DNA from: Syntrophomonadaceae bacterium
Lineage (GTDB): Bacteria; Bacillota_D; Dethiobacteria; DTU022
DNA: 13,381 nt
Assembly (NCBI GenBank): GCA_003551865.1
Contig: PUNU01000102.1
Span: 1 to 13,381, forward strand
Reading direction: 5' to 3'
Every line of letters begins with the position of its first letter. The first letter of the stretch is position 1. This document shows, piece by piece, positions 1-7,311 of this stretch. A model generated the notes under the pieces. It had not been told where the DNA came from and did not search any database. It was given only the letters and a program-made list of their open reading frames with translations. The translations under genes and the position numbers were made by a program.

Positions 1-1
1 C

Positions 2-922
2 GGGCTGATTCAAAATTCCGGAAACTGGGCGGAGCTGCCGCAGTGGTCGATGAGAATTGAAAACGGCCCTGAGGGCTACCTCTGGTATACAGGACTGCTT
101 GGCGTCCTGCTTTATATTTCCGCCTGGGCTTCCCTGTCACTGGGTGATCTACCCAGCCAGGTGCTGATGCAAAGAGCCCTGGCCGCCAAAACGGAAAAAA
201 CCGCCGTGGCCGGTTTTCTGACCAGCGGGGTGCTTTACTTGACCATCGGTATGATCCCGGTTTTAATAGGAATGGCCGCCTTTACCACCGGGGTGCTGGA
301 AGGCATACCCGTCACCGAAGCGGAAAATGTCCTGCCCTGGGCGGCTTATTCTTTTCTCCCCCCCTGGGCCGGCGTGCTGTTTATTATTGCCCTGGCAGGA
401 GCAATCATCAGCACCTCGGGAGACAGTTCCCTGGCTATCTCCACCCTGATCGGCCATAACATTTACCGCTATCTGAAGCCGCAGGCCACCTCCACCGAGG
501 TGCTTAAGGTGGTCCGCCTGTCCATCCCGGTCGTAACTATTTTTGCCATGGTCGTCGCACTTTACTTCGAAACAGTTTACAAGCTGATCGTCCTTTCAGG
601 TGGCATCCAGCTGGCAACCATAGCCGCAGCCTACATACTTGGCTATTTTTGGAAAAATGCAACCTCCTGGGGAGCGATCAGCTCCTTTTTCACCGGACTG
701 GTCTCCTGGATTATTGCTTACCGGCTGGTCCTACCCCATACTATGAAAGCAAACATCGATGTCCTGGTGGCAGGGGAAGTATATATGCCCTGGGCTGTGG
801 ACGACGCTATCTTTATCGCCCTGATTCCCGCCGCCGTGATCAGCTTTTTAACATTAATCATCGTATCCCTGGCAACCTACAAAAAAAGCCCTCCCCGGCC
901 TTCCGGCTTCCCGAACTATTAA
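2..922 (+). CDS. Sodium:solute symporter family protein, 5' end outside window
   Basis: This is the C-terminal part of an SSS-family (SSF) secondary transporter, an inner-membrane protein that couples Na+ entry to uptake of a small solute. The frame is open from base 2, so the first ATG at 50 is an internal Met and the true start lies left of the window. About 306 residues are visible, with seven or so hydrophobic segments. The stretch SLGDLPSQVLMQRALAAK and the segment ending in IISTSGDSSLAISTLI match the conserved loop and the Ser/Thr-rich Na+-site helix of the family (motif AxxSTxDSxLxxxS). The substrate cannot be told from sequence; proline, pantothenate and carboxylate carriers all share these motifs. 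The TAA stop at 920-922 is followed 30 bases later by a terminator hairpin, so it is the last gene of its transcript. Confidence 0.88.
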   Translation, partial: GLIQNSGNWAELPQWSMRIENGPEGYLWYTGLLGVLLYISAWASLSLGDLPSQVLMQRALAAKTEKTAVAGFLTSGVLYLTIGMIPVLIGMAAFTTGVLEGIPVTEAENVLPWAAYSFLPPWAGVLFIIALAGAIISTSGDSSLAISTLIGHNIYRYLKPQATSTEVLKVVRLSIPVVTIFAMVVALYFETVYKLIVLSGGIQLATIAAAYILGYFWKNATSWGAISSFFTGLVSWIIAYRLVLPHTMKANIDVLVAGEVYMPWAVDDAIFIALIPAAVISFLTLIIVSLATYKKSPPRPSGFPNY

Positions 923-946
923 TGCACGAAAAAGAAGTGTAGATCA

Positions 947-990
947 TAAAAAGCCGGGGCGTTTTTCAACAACCCCGGCTCATATTTTTC
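947..990. terminator. Bidirectional intrinsic terminator
   Basis: An 8-bp GC-rich stem, AGCCGGGG at 952-959 and CCCCGGCT at 973-980, closes a 13-base loop. Read on the minus strand it is followed directly by TTTTTATG, a good U-tract, so it should end the arsR-hesB-desulforedoxin transcript. Read on the plus strand it is followed by CATATTTTTC, so it can also end the symporter transcript. Confidence 0.8.
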
Positions 991-1010
991 AATGTTATTG
1001 TTGGAGCCGG

Positions 1011-1136
1011 TTACTTTTCCGGCTGCAGTTCCATCGGTTTGTCACAGCACACCAGCGTACCTACACCCTGCTCAACAACCTTAACTACATTGGTGCAAAC
1101 CTGACAGCTGTATACCTGTTCTTTTTTTGTAGCCAT
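1011..1136 (-). CDS. Desulforedoxin-like small iron protein (41 aa)
   Basis: The 41-residue product has four cysteines at 11, 14, 30 and 31. This is the CxxC-x15-CC spacing of desulforedoxin and of the N-terminal domain of desulfoferrodoxin, where the four thiolates hold one Fe in a distorted rubredoxin-like centre. The flanking sequence (VYSCQVCTNVV, LVCCDKPM) fits the family well. Expected role: electron transfer or oxidative-stress defence in the cytoplasm of an anaerobe. No superoxide-reductase domain follows, so it is the stand-alone form. A GAAAGGA ribosome site lies 9 bases before ATG. It is the last gene of a three-gene minus-strand unit, 30 bases after the selenoprotein gene and just before a terminator. 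At this size it is easily missed by gene callers. Confidence 0.85.
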   Translation of the reverse strand: MATKKEQVYSCQVCTNVVKVVEQGVGTLVCCDKPMELQPEK

Positions 1137-1166
1137 AGATACCGTTTCCTTTCGTAAGATAATAAC

Positions 1167-1478
1167 TTAACAGCATCCGCCGCATTGGCCGTCAGAGCTG
1201 CTGTCTGTTATCGAGAAGCCGCCCCGGGGGCCTTCATGAAAATCGATTAACTTGCCTTCAAGGTGGCCGGCTATCCCGCGATCGTAAACAAACTTGATAT
1301 CGTCCGCATTTTCAACAACATCTTTTTCATCCTGAGCTGACTCATCCAGAGTCAGACCGTATCTCGGACCTCCTCAGCCGACACCGCTTACATAAATACG
1401 TACAAAGGCGTCATCTTGCTTTTCGTTGGACAATACTTCCAGGATTTTTTCTTTTGCCGAATCACTAACCTTTAACAC
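1167..1478 (-). CDS. HesB/IscA-like selenoprotein (UGA = Sec35)
   Basis: Read through one in-frame UGA (1374-1376), the frame gives a 103-residue HesB/IscA-fold (A-type Fe-S carrier) protein. It starts at GTG 1478 (MLKVSDSAKEKILEVL) behind a GGGAGG site with a 7-base gap. Codon 35 is the UGA, in the context GVG-U-GGPRYGLTL. In IscA/HesB proteins this is the first of the three ligand cysteines (Cys35). The C-terminus has Cys99, Cys102 and Cys103 (CGGCC), matching the usual CxC-type pair region. HesB-like selenoproteins with Sec at this place are a known bacterial family. A SECIS-type hairpin follows the UGA and selC is in the same window, so the selenocysteine reading is strongly supported. 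It probably binds Fe or an Fe-S cluster, or acts as a redox thiol/selenol. Gene callers will likely truncate or omit it. The gap after arsR is 21 bases. Confidence 0.93.
1337..1376 (-). promoter_or_regulatory. Bacterial SECIS element for the HesB-like selenoprotein
   Basis: On the minus strand the UGA at 1376-1374 is followed by 25 bases and then a five-base apical loop UGGAU (1348-1344). The loop is closed by a perfect 7-bp stem CUGACUC/GAGUCAG (1355-1349 with 1343-1337). The second loop base is G and the UGA-to-loop distance lies within the 16-37 bases described for bacterial SECIS elements. A U opposite C below the stem could serve as the unpaired base. In such elements the apical loop recruits SelB with Sec-tRNA. 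Confidence 0.85.
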
Positions 1479-1499
1479 TTTCCAACCTCCCTTTAATGG

Positions 1500-1787
1500 T
1501 TATTCCTGAAGGAGAACCCTGATTATTTGTTTAACTGTTTCATTTGTAATGCTGTAATAAACTTCGGTGCCCTTGCGTTCCCCGGTGATAATACCCATAT
1601 CCCGCAGCCGTCCCAGGTGCTGAGATGCTGTAGACTGGGTTAGCTCCAGGCATTTCTGCAGAGCCGTAACGTTACAACTGCCCTTCTCGAACAGTTCTCG
1701 GGCAATGCAGAGACGAACAGGATTGGACAGGGCTTTAAGTAAACTCGCCTTTTCTTTGAGCAAACTTGTATCATCTTTTATATCCAT
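1500..1787 (-). CDS. ArsR/SmtB-family transcriptional regulator
   Basis: The 95-residue protein is a complete winged-helix ArsR-family repressor. ALSNPVRLCIARELFEKG forms the usual first helices, LTQSTASQHLGRLRDMGII (49-67) is the recognition helix-turn-helix, and GERKGTEVYYSI is the wing. Family members are dimeric repressors released by metal, metalloid, persulfide or redox signals. The classic ELCVCDL metal motif is absent. Cysteines are at 27, 38 and 46, so Cys38 with Cys27 or Cys46 could form a thiol or metal sensor; that is inference. An AGGAGGAG site precedes ATG. It leads the unit with the HesB selenoprotein and the desulforedoxin-like gene, so it probably controls its own operon. The signal cannot be named from sequence. 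Confidence 0.9.
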   Translation of the reverse strand: MDIKDDTSLLKEKASLLKALSNPVRLCIARELFEKGSCNVTALQKCLELTQSTASQHLGRLRDMGIITGERKGTEVYYSITNETVKQIIRVLLQE

Positions 1788-1808
1788 TCAGGACTCCTCC
1801 TGATAATC

Positions 1809-1836
1809 ATTATATCACTATATTCAAATTATGCAA
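1809..1836 (-). promoter_or_regulatory. Sigma-70-type promoter of the arsR-hesB-desulforedoxin unit
   Basis: On the minus strand TTGCAT (1836-1831) and a perfect TATAAT (1814-1809) are separated by 16 bases, 22 bases before the arsR start codon. The -35 lies within the last codons of the DUF6125-like gene. The AT-rich, imperfectly palindromic spacer (ATAT-AGTG-ATAT at its centre) is a reasonable place for ArsR binding, but no clear family operator can be claimed. Confidence 0.65.
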
Positions 1837-2374
1837 GTGGTTCTCCGGCCGCCCTGTCCGTTCTTCCCTTATACAGACTGAATTCCCAGGCACAGTAGCT
1901 GTCTTCGGGATGCTCATCAGGGGGACAGTGCAGGCACCTTGTCTGAATACGGCTGTCTATGGTCGAAGCAAAGCCGCTGTACTCGACCAGCCCGACCGGA
2001 CGGCATGGAAACTCCGGCATATTTTTTCTCTTGCGCGCTTCCTGAACCCGGCAGTTAACCATCCGAAAAACCAAGGTGTTTTCATCAGGCTGGACAACTT
2101 CCTGCGTATTAAGCAGGCTGTAGAGGCGATACTTAAGAGCTTCTTTGAGGGCGGGCAGGCCCCCTCCCGACCCCAGGCCAAGAAATGCCATAATTCTTTT
2201 GGCCTCGAGAACAGTGAACTGCTCCCAGGCCGCAGCATCAAGCCTGATCGCCTCTTCCATGCCGTGAGCTTTTTCCACCTGTTGAAACCAAAGCCCGTCA
2301 TGAGCAAGCCAGCGTTTGGCAAAGTCCTCCAGAAGGTATTTCAGCTGCTTACGACTTAGTTTGCTAAAATCCAT
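1829..2374 (-). CDS. Cys-rich DUF6125-like cytosolic protein
   Basis: The 181-residue soluble protein begins MDFSKLSRKQLKYLLEDFAK, followed by WLAHDGLWFQQVEKAHGM. The C-terminal half carries five cysteines: 108 (MVNCRVQ), 124 (EFPCRPVG), 147 and 150 (CLHCPPDEHP) and 161 (YCAWEF). I recognise the pattern as that of DUF6125-type proteins seen in anaerobic bacteria; this is from memory and the family has no firm function. The clustered Cys with nearby His suggest a metal or Fe-S site, which is inference. The start ATG has an AAGGGGG site 7 to 8 bases upstream. It lies between the GH13 gene (101-base gap) and arsR (41-base gap), all on the minus strand, but arsR has its own promoter, so co-regulation is not certain. 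Confidence 0.72.
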   Translation of the reverse strand: MDFSKLSRKQLKYLLEDFAKRWLAHDGLWFQQVEKAHGMEEAIRLDAAAWEQFTVLEAKRIMAFLGLGSGGGLPALKEALKYRLYSLLNTQEVVQPDENTLVFRMVNCRVQEARKRKNMPEFPCRPVGLVEYSGFASTIDSRIQTRCLHCPPDEHPEDSYCAWEFSLYKGRTDRAAGEPLA

Positions 2375-2475
2375 TTTTTAGTCCCCCTTCTTGGGTCACT
2401 CATGCCGCTATTGTCAATAAAACCATTCAGTGCCGGACAAAAGAAAAAGAGTTGTTTTCCCCCCGCCAACCCCGC

Positions 2476-4201
2476 TTAAACCAGCTCCATCAGGCAGCCT
2501 TCTTCCGGAGCCAGGATCAGGGGAAATACGGCACCGCCCGGTTCGCGCTCCGGGTTTGTTGAAATGAGCAGGTTAACAGCGTTATTTGCCGTTTGCAGGT
2601 CGATTTCCTGTTCATGCGGGGAAAAATTCAAGAAAACCGCCAATTCCTGTTCTTCCACCCAACGCATGTAGCAGAAACAGTCTTCCGGTACTCCTTCTGT
2701 TATACTCCGGTAATCGCCGTTCAGCAGCGCGGGCAGACCCTTGCGCCTCCAAATCAGTTCCTTCATAAAATTCAACTGAGAGTGGGGATCGGCATCCTGA
2801 GCGGCCACATTATGTTCAGCCGCCTCCGGGCCAATCGGCAGCCATGGTTCAGAGCGAGAAAAACCGGCCTGCGGACTGTCATCCCACTGCATCGGCGTGC
2901 GGCAGCCATCCCGCCCGCGGTGGAAGGGATGCCATTTGACACCGACCGGATCCTGCAGTTTTTCCCGGGGCAGCTTTGCCTCCCTCATCCCTGTCTCCTC
3001 ACCATAGTAGATAAAAGGAGTGCCCCGCAAGGTTAAAAGCATCAAGGCCAGCAAGCGGGCCCTGGGTTTTCCCTTGCCTTTACAGTCATAACGGCTGGCA
3101 GCTCGAACTACATCGTGGTTGCTTAAAGCATATGCCGGCCAGGCCCCCGTGGGCAAAGCACGTTCCCAGCGGTCGATACATCGTTTGAAGGCTGCGGCTT
3201 TCCAGCGGCAATTAATGATTTCCAGGTAAAAATTCAGGTGCAGCTCATCATTATTAGTGCCGTAATAAGTGGCAACTACGGCCGGATCTTCACCAATTAT
3301 CTCACCAACGCTTGTTATGTCCGGGTAGGCATCAAAAATTTGGCGAAACTCCTTTAAAACCTCATGGGTTTCCGGCTGATGCTGGTTATATTTTTTTACC
3401 TGCAGTTCGGGCAGGGAGAGCAGTTTCATAATATTGGCCATCATGGTGCGGTCGGATAACCGCGGGCCGTTACTGATCTTTTCACGGGCATAAAATGGAG
3501 GATTGCTGCGAAAGTATTCGTCTTTACAGTAAAGGTGGGCCACATCTAGCCGGAATCCGTCTACACCGCGATCCAGCCAAAACCGAATTACACCGGCCAC
3601 CGCTTCTCTTACATCAGGATTGCGCCAGTTAAGATCCGGCTGTTCCTTGAGAAAGGAATGGAGATAGTACTGCCCGGTCTTTTCATCCCAGGTCCAGGCC
3701 GGTCCAAAAAAATTGTTGCGCCAGTTGTTTGGAAGCTTATTGCCCGGTCCGCGGCCATCTTTCCAGATATACCAGTCTCTTTTCGAGTTGTCCCTGCCGG
3801 AGCGCGATTCTTTAAACCAGGGATGCAAATGTGAGGTATGGTTGACCACCAGGTCGAGCATCACCCTAATATCGCGTTTGTGGGCTTCTTCAAGCAGGCG
3901 GTCAAAATCTGCAAGAGTGCCGAAGCGGGGATCGATAGCACAGTAATCGGCAACATCATAGCCGTAATCATGGTCCGGGCTGGTAAAAAAAGGGCTTAAC
4001 CATACAGCATCCACGCCGAGAGAATTGGCAGTACCATCATTGAGATAATCCAGTTTTTCAATAATTCCGGGCAGATCCCCAATGCCGTCATCGTTGCTGT
4101 CCTTGAAACTTCGCGGATAAACCTGGTAAAATACCGCTCTTTTCCACCAATCGTCAGCGCCGGCAAGCTGTACGTTTTTTTCTGCAGTGATTTTTGCTCA
4201 T
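2476..4201 (-). CDS. GH13 alpha-glucosidase / oligo-1,6-glucosidase-type enzyme, 5' end frameshifted or with unusual start
   Basis: This is a retaining alpha-glycosidase of family GH13 with the (beta/alpha)8 barrel motifs in order: DLVVNH (region I), QPDLNW (region V), GFRLDVAH with nucleophile Asp, VGEI with acid/base Glu, and SNHD. Counted from the GTG at 4014 the triad is D157, E238 and D301. The QPDLN motif and Val after the nucleophile are those of oligo-1,6-glucosidase/alpha-glucosidase relatives, so cytoplasmic breakdown of short isomalto- or malto-oligosaccharides is likely. The frame stays open and homologous 61 codons upstream of GTG 4014, including WWKRAVFYQVYPRSF and DSNDDGIGDLPGI, which are core barrel. 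It contains no ATG, GTG or TTG before the TGA at 4198-4200. The ATG at 4201 is one base out of frame; losing one A from the run at 4191-4195 would join it. No sugar transporter or signal peptide is near. Confidence 0.88.
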
Positions 4202-4283
4202 CCTTTCAAAACCTCTTCATACAATTGACCATAAACATTAATTTTCCTGCCGGCACAACAGCGTTTTTTTAAATGACTTGTCC

Positions 4284-4304
4284 TAAACCGGCTCCGACGG
4301 TTTA
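4284..4304. repeat. Short inverted repeat, possible operator
   Basis: TAAACCG (4284-4290) and CGGTTTA (4298-4304) form a perfect 7-bp dyad with a 7-base centre, in the 247-base gap between the divergent GH13 and PAS/GGDEF genes. The position suits a repressor site or a transcribed hairpin for either gene, but no -10/-35 pair can be placed with confidence beside it. Confidence 0.35.
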
Positions 4305-4326
4305 TCCTAAGTACTGGTATGCTTCC

Positions 4327-4356
4327 GTGGCACACTAAAACCCCTAACTGTGCCAC
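4327..4356. repeat. 8-bp inverted repeat upstream of the PAS/GGDEF gene
   Basis: GTGGCACA (4327-4334) and TGTGCCAC (4349-4356) are perfect reverse complements with a 14-base centre. It lies about 90 bases before the start codon chosen for the signalling gene, so it could be an operator or a leader hairpin. It overlaps a possible GTG start at 4350 that I do not favour. Confidence 0.4.
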
Positions 4357-4448
4357 TGAGTACCATTTGGCAGGATTATTTAGTTAACTCAAAGAAATTA
4401 TTCAATAATCGCCGGGACCGGCAAGCTGATTTTGAGGAGGTTTATCAA

Positions 4449-5603
4449 ATGACCCCGGAGGACAGGCAACCTCATCTAATGGAAGAAGCGCTGAAGAAGA
4501 ACGAAGAACGTTTTCGACTCTTTGTTGAGTCAACCCCGGCTGGCGTGGTAATAACCGACAGGCAGCAAAATGTCGTTTATATAAACCAAAATTTTACAGA
4601 TTTATTTGGCTACAGTATTGAAGATATCCCAACAATTGAGAAATGGTGGGAAACAGCTTATCCCGATCAACTTGAAAGGATCAGGGTGCAGCAGGTTTGG
4701 AACCAATTAGTTAAAAAGGTAATCGGCGAAGGATCGGAAGTCAAGCCGTTTGAACATACTGTACGCTGTAAAAACGGGACTTTTCGGCATGTAGAATTTC
4801 GCCTGGCCTCGACCGGAGACATAAATATTGTGCTTTTTGCCGATATTACCGAACGAAAGCGGACTGAGCGGGAACTCAAAGAAAGTGAAGAACGGTTCAG
4901 AAGCCTGGCTGAAAATTCACCGATAGCAATTATGATTTACCAGGATGACCACTTTGTTTACAGCAACCCTGCCGGTGAGAAAATATCCGGTTATACACGG
5001 CGTGAACTGTATAATATGCACTTCTGGGAACTTATTCATCCTGACTACCGCGACCTGGTGAGAAACAGGGGTAAAATGAGACAGGCCGGTAAACAGGCTC
5101 CGTCAGGCTATGATTTTAAAATCATCACCAAGTCAGGCCGGGAAAAGTGGGTCAATTTAACCGGTTCGAACACGAAATATAAAGGGAAAACGGCCGGCTT
5201 TGTGTCGGTTATTGATATTACCGAGTATAAAAAAGCGGTTGAGGTGCTAAAGACACAACTTACATTTGAAAAATTTGTAGCTGATGTTTCTTCCTCCCTG
5301 GTCAATATTTCAGCCGATGAAGTTAATGACAGCATCAACCGGGTGCTCAAGCTTTGCGGTGAATTTTTAAACGCCGATCGCTGTTATTTGCTCCGTTTTA
5401 CCGATAATGGAGAGTTCCTTGAACATGCCCACGAGTGGTGTGCTAAAGGGGTCTCCTCGCAGTTGGATAGAGTTGAAAGCCTGCCTCCCGGAGCGAGACG
5501 GTGGTGGATACGTCGGCTGCTTAATGAAGGGACACTCTTTGTCCGGGAACTGGAAGAAATGCCCGCTGAAGCAGCGGTTGAAAAAAAAGAATTTCAGAAC
5601 TAG
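4449..5603 (+). CDS. PAS-PAS-GAF sensory N-terminal part of a c-di-GMP signalling protein, ended by in-frame amber
   Basis: The start is placed at ATG 4449 because GAGGAGG (4434-4440) sits 8 bases before it; an upstream in-frame GTG at 4350 has no such site. The 384 residues hold two PAS domains (about 18-137 and 145-262), each ending in the typical DITExxK linker, and the first two thirds of a GAF domain from about 280. There is no membrane segment, so sensing is cytoplasmic. Translation stops at TAG 5601-5603, inside the GAF domain (EKKEFQN, stop, RVKSFLMIAV). The same reading frame resumes without any shift into GAF-PAS-GGDEF-HD-GYP. Relatives commonly have Gln at this place, so a single CAG to TAG change explains it. 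Alone, this product would be a sensor with no output domain. Confidence 0.85.
   Translation: MTPEDRQPHLMEEALKKNEERFRLFVESTPAGVVITDRQQNVVYINQNFTDLFGYSIEDIPTIEKWWETAYPDQLERIRVQQVWNQLVKKVIGEGSEVKPFEHTVRCKNGTFRHVEFRLASTGDINIVLFADITERKRTERELKESEERFRSLAENSPIAIMIYQDDHFVYSNPAGEKISGYTRRELYNMHFWELIHPDYRDLVRNRGKMRQAGKQAPSGYDFKIITKSGREKWVNLTGSNTKYKGKTAGFVSVIDITEYKKAVEVLKTQLTFEKFVADVSSSLVNISADEVNDSINRVLKLCGEFLNADRCYLLRFTDNGEFLEHAHEWCAKGVSSQLDRVESLPPGARRWWIRRLLNEGTLFVRELEEMPAEAAVEKKEFQN
5601..5603 (+). other. In-frame amber codon splitting the PAS/GAF/GGDEF/HD-GYP gene
   Basis: TAG interrupts one continuous 912-residue frame (4449-7187). GAF homology continues on both sides in the same frame, so there is no insertion or deletion. 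The next ATG (5622) has no recognisable ribosome site (preceding bases CGTTTTTA). Nonsense mutation, suppression or sequence error are the options. Confidence 0.8.
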
Positions 5604-5621
5604 CGGGTTAAATCGTTTTTA

Positions 5622-7187
5622 ATGATTGCCGTAAAACAAGAGGATAAACTGCATCGCGTACTCGGTTTTGATTCAGTCAGAGAAACAAAAAGCTGGACGG
5701 ATGAAGAGGTAGCCCTGCTTAGAATAATTGCAGAAATTATTTCCAATGCAGTTTCGAGACAAAACGCGGAAAAAGCATTGAAAGAATCAGAAGAAAGGTA
5801 CAGACAAATTCTCGCGACCATGGAAGAAGGATATTATGAAGTTGACCTGGCCGGCCGTTTTACTTTTTTCAACGATTCATTATGTGAAATTCTGGGGTAT
5901 GAATACGAGCAGCTGCTGGGAAACAGCTATAAAATACTCTATAAACATCCGGAAATTGTTTTTGCACCATATAATCGGGTTTATCGAACCGGCACACCTG
6001 AAAAAGCGGCCGATATTCCGATGATTACCGGCGACGGCCGCGAGATATTTATTGAGACCTCGATAACTTTACGCCGTGACAGCGAAGGAAAACCGATCGG
6101 TTTCCGCGGTGTTGTCCGGGATGTAACCGAACGAAAGCAATACGAAGACAAATTGAAGTACCTAAGCCTTCATGATCAACTGACCGGCCTTTATAACCGT
6201 ACATACTTTGATAGTGAACTAAGTCGAATCAACAACAGCAAAGAGTACCCGGTAACAGTAATTGTATGTGATCTCAACGGTTTAAAATTGATAAATGATA
6301 CGCTGGGACATGAAAGCGGAGACCGGCTGCTGGCGGCCTGCGCCAGGATACTAAAAAAAGTTTTGCGTCACACCGATATTCTTGCCAGGGTTGGCGGAGA
6401 CGAGTTTGTTGTTATACTGCCGCGGACCAACCGTAGAAAGGGCAGGGCGATGGCTGACCGAATAGTCTCTGCTGTAGCCAAGTATAATGAGGAAAACCGC
6501 TTCCTTCCATTGAGCATATCTTTGGGTCAGGCCACTACAAAAGATGCCTCCACCTCCATGTTGGAGACCTACAAGGAAGCGGACGACTTGATGTATCGTC
6601 ATAAACTGCATAAAGGCGCGGGAGCAAAATCGCAAATAATTAAATCTTTGCTTGCAGCCCTCGGGGAAAGAGATTTTATAACTGAAGGACACGCGCACAG
6701 ACTGGAAAAGCTGTGCCGAAAAGTCGGTGAAAAAATTGGTCTGTCGCAAAAACAGCTCTCCGATCTGGTATTATTGTCCCAGGTCCACGATCTGGGCAAA
6801 GTGGGCATTCCGGATCAAATCTTGTTTAAAAAGGATTCTCTGACAGCGGAGGAATGGAAGTTAATGCGGAAACATCCGGAAAAAGGTCACCGTATCGCTT
6901 CTGCTTCAACAGATCTGCAGAATATCGCAGATCTAATTTTGAAGCATCATGAACGCTGGGACGGCAAAGGATACCCTTCGGGGCTTACAGGTGAAGAAAT
7001 ACCGGTAGAATGCCGTATTTTAGCAATTGTAGACGCTTATGATGCCATGACCAGCGATCGGCCCTACCGTCGGGCAAGGAACCACGAAGAGGCGGTAAAT
7101 GAATTGAAAAGCAACGCCGGCAGCCAGTTCGATCCCAATCTGGTAAAAGTTTTTTTATCTGTTCTAAAAGAGAAAACATACAAATAA
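5622..7187 (+). CDS. GAF(end)-PAS-GGDEF-HD-GYP output part: diguanylate cyclase plus c-di-GMP phosphodiesterase
   Basis: Counting from ATG 5622 (521 residues): end of the GAF domain (1-50), a PAS domain (about 55-172), a GGDEF domain (177-335) and an HD-GYP domain (340-515). The GGDEF motif itself is intact at 258-262 (RVGGDEFVVILP) and the inhibitory-site RxxD (RHTD, 250-253 region) lies five residues before it, so cyclase activity with product feedback is expected. The HD-GYP half has HD at 389-390, HDLGKVGIP, and HHERWDGKGYP at 442-452, the full phosphodiesterase signature. The protein could both make and break c-di-GMP, with PAS/GAF input choosing the direction. ATG 5622 is only the first Met after the amber codon and lacks a ribosome site, so separate translation is doubtful. 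No hairpin terminator is evident after the TAA. Confidence 0.85.
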   Translation: MIAVKQEDKLHRVLGFDSVRETKSWTDEEVALLRIIAEIISNAVSRQNAEKALKESEERYRQILATMEEGYYEVDLAGRFTFFNDSLCEILGYEYEQLLGNSYKILYKHPEIVFAPYNRVYRTGTPEKAADIPMITGDGREIFIETSITLRRDSEGKPIGFRGVVRDVTERKQYEDKLKYLSLHDQLTGLYNRTYFDSELSRINNSKEYPVTVIVCDLNGLKLINDTLGHESGDRLLAACARILKKVLRHTDILARVGGDEFVVILPRTNRRKGRAMADRIVSAVAKYNEENRFLPLSISLGQATTKDASTSMLETYKEADDLMYRHKLHKGAGAKSQIIKSLLAALGERDFITEGHAHRLEKLCRKVGEKIGLSQKQLSDLVLLSQVHDLGKVGIPDQILFKKDSLTAEEWKLMRKHPEKGHRIASASTDLQNIADLILKHHERWDGKGYPSGLTGEEIPVECRILAIVDAYDAMTSDRPYRRARNHEEAVNELKSNAGSQFDPNLVKVFLSVLKEKTYK

Positions 7188-7311
7188 CGCAAAAACTCTT
7201 TTTATCTTCCCCGCTTTAGCTGTTACGGATGATTACCAAACCACTTTATGAACGAGAAAAACCAAATCTTATGCCCTCTTTTGATTCCACAGTCCTTAAC
7301 CAGCAAAAACA
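7188..7311. other. Gap between convergent genes
   Basis: These 124 bases separate the stop of the GGDEF/HD-GYP gene from the stop of the minus-strand HEPN-like gene. I see no convincing hairpin terminator, promoter or small gene here; the sequence is AT-rich and unremarkable. Confidence 0.5.

Noticed and set aside
1766..2359. 197-codon plus-strand frame opposite the DUF6125-like gene
   Set aside because: It overlaps the well-supported minus-strand gene, its promoter and the arsR start, and has no ribosome site or family likeness.
4198..4200. TGA upstream in the GH13 frame as a second selenocysteine codon
   Set aside because: It precedes the conserved barrel, would be codon 3 or so after any start, has no SECIS-like hairpin, and is explained by a one-base shift from ATG 4201.
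4350..4448. GTG at 4350 as start of the PAS/GGDEF gene
   Set aside because: No ribosome site precedes it, it lies within an inverted repeat, and ATG 4449 has GAGGAGG at ideal spacing.
5601..5603. TAG in the PAS/GAF gene as a pyrrolysine codon
   Set aside because: Pyrrolysine is known almost only in methylamine methyltransferases and no pyl gene or context is visible; a CAG to TAG change at a Gln position is simpler.
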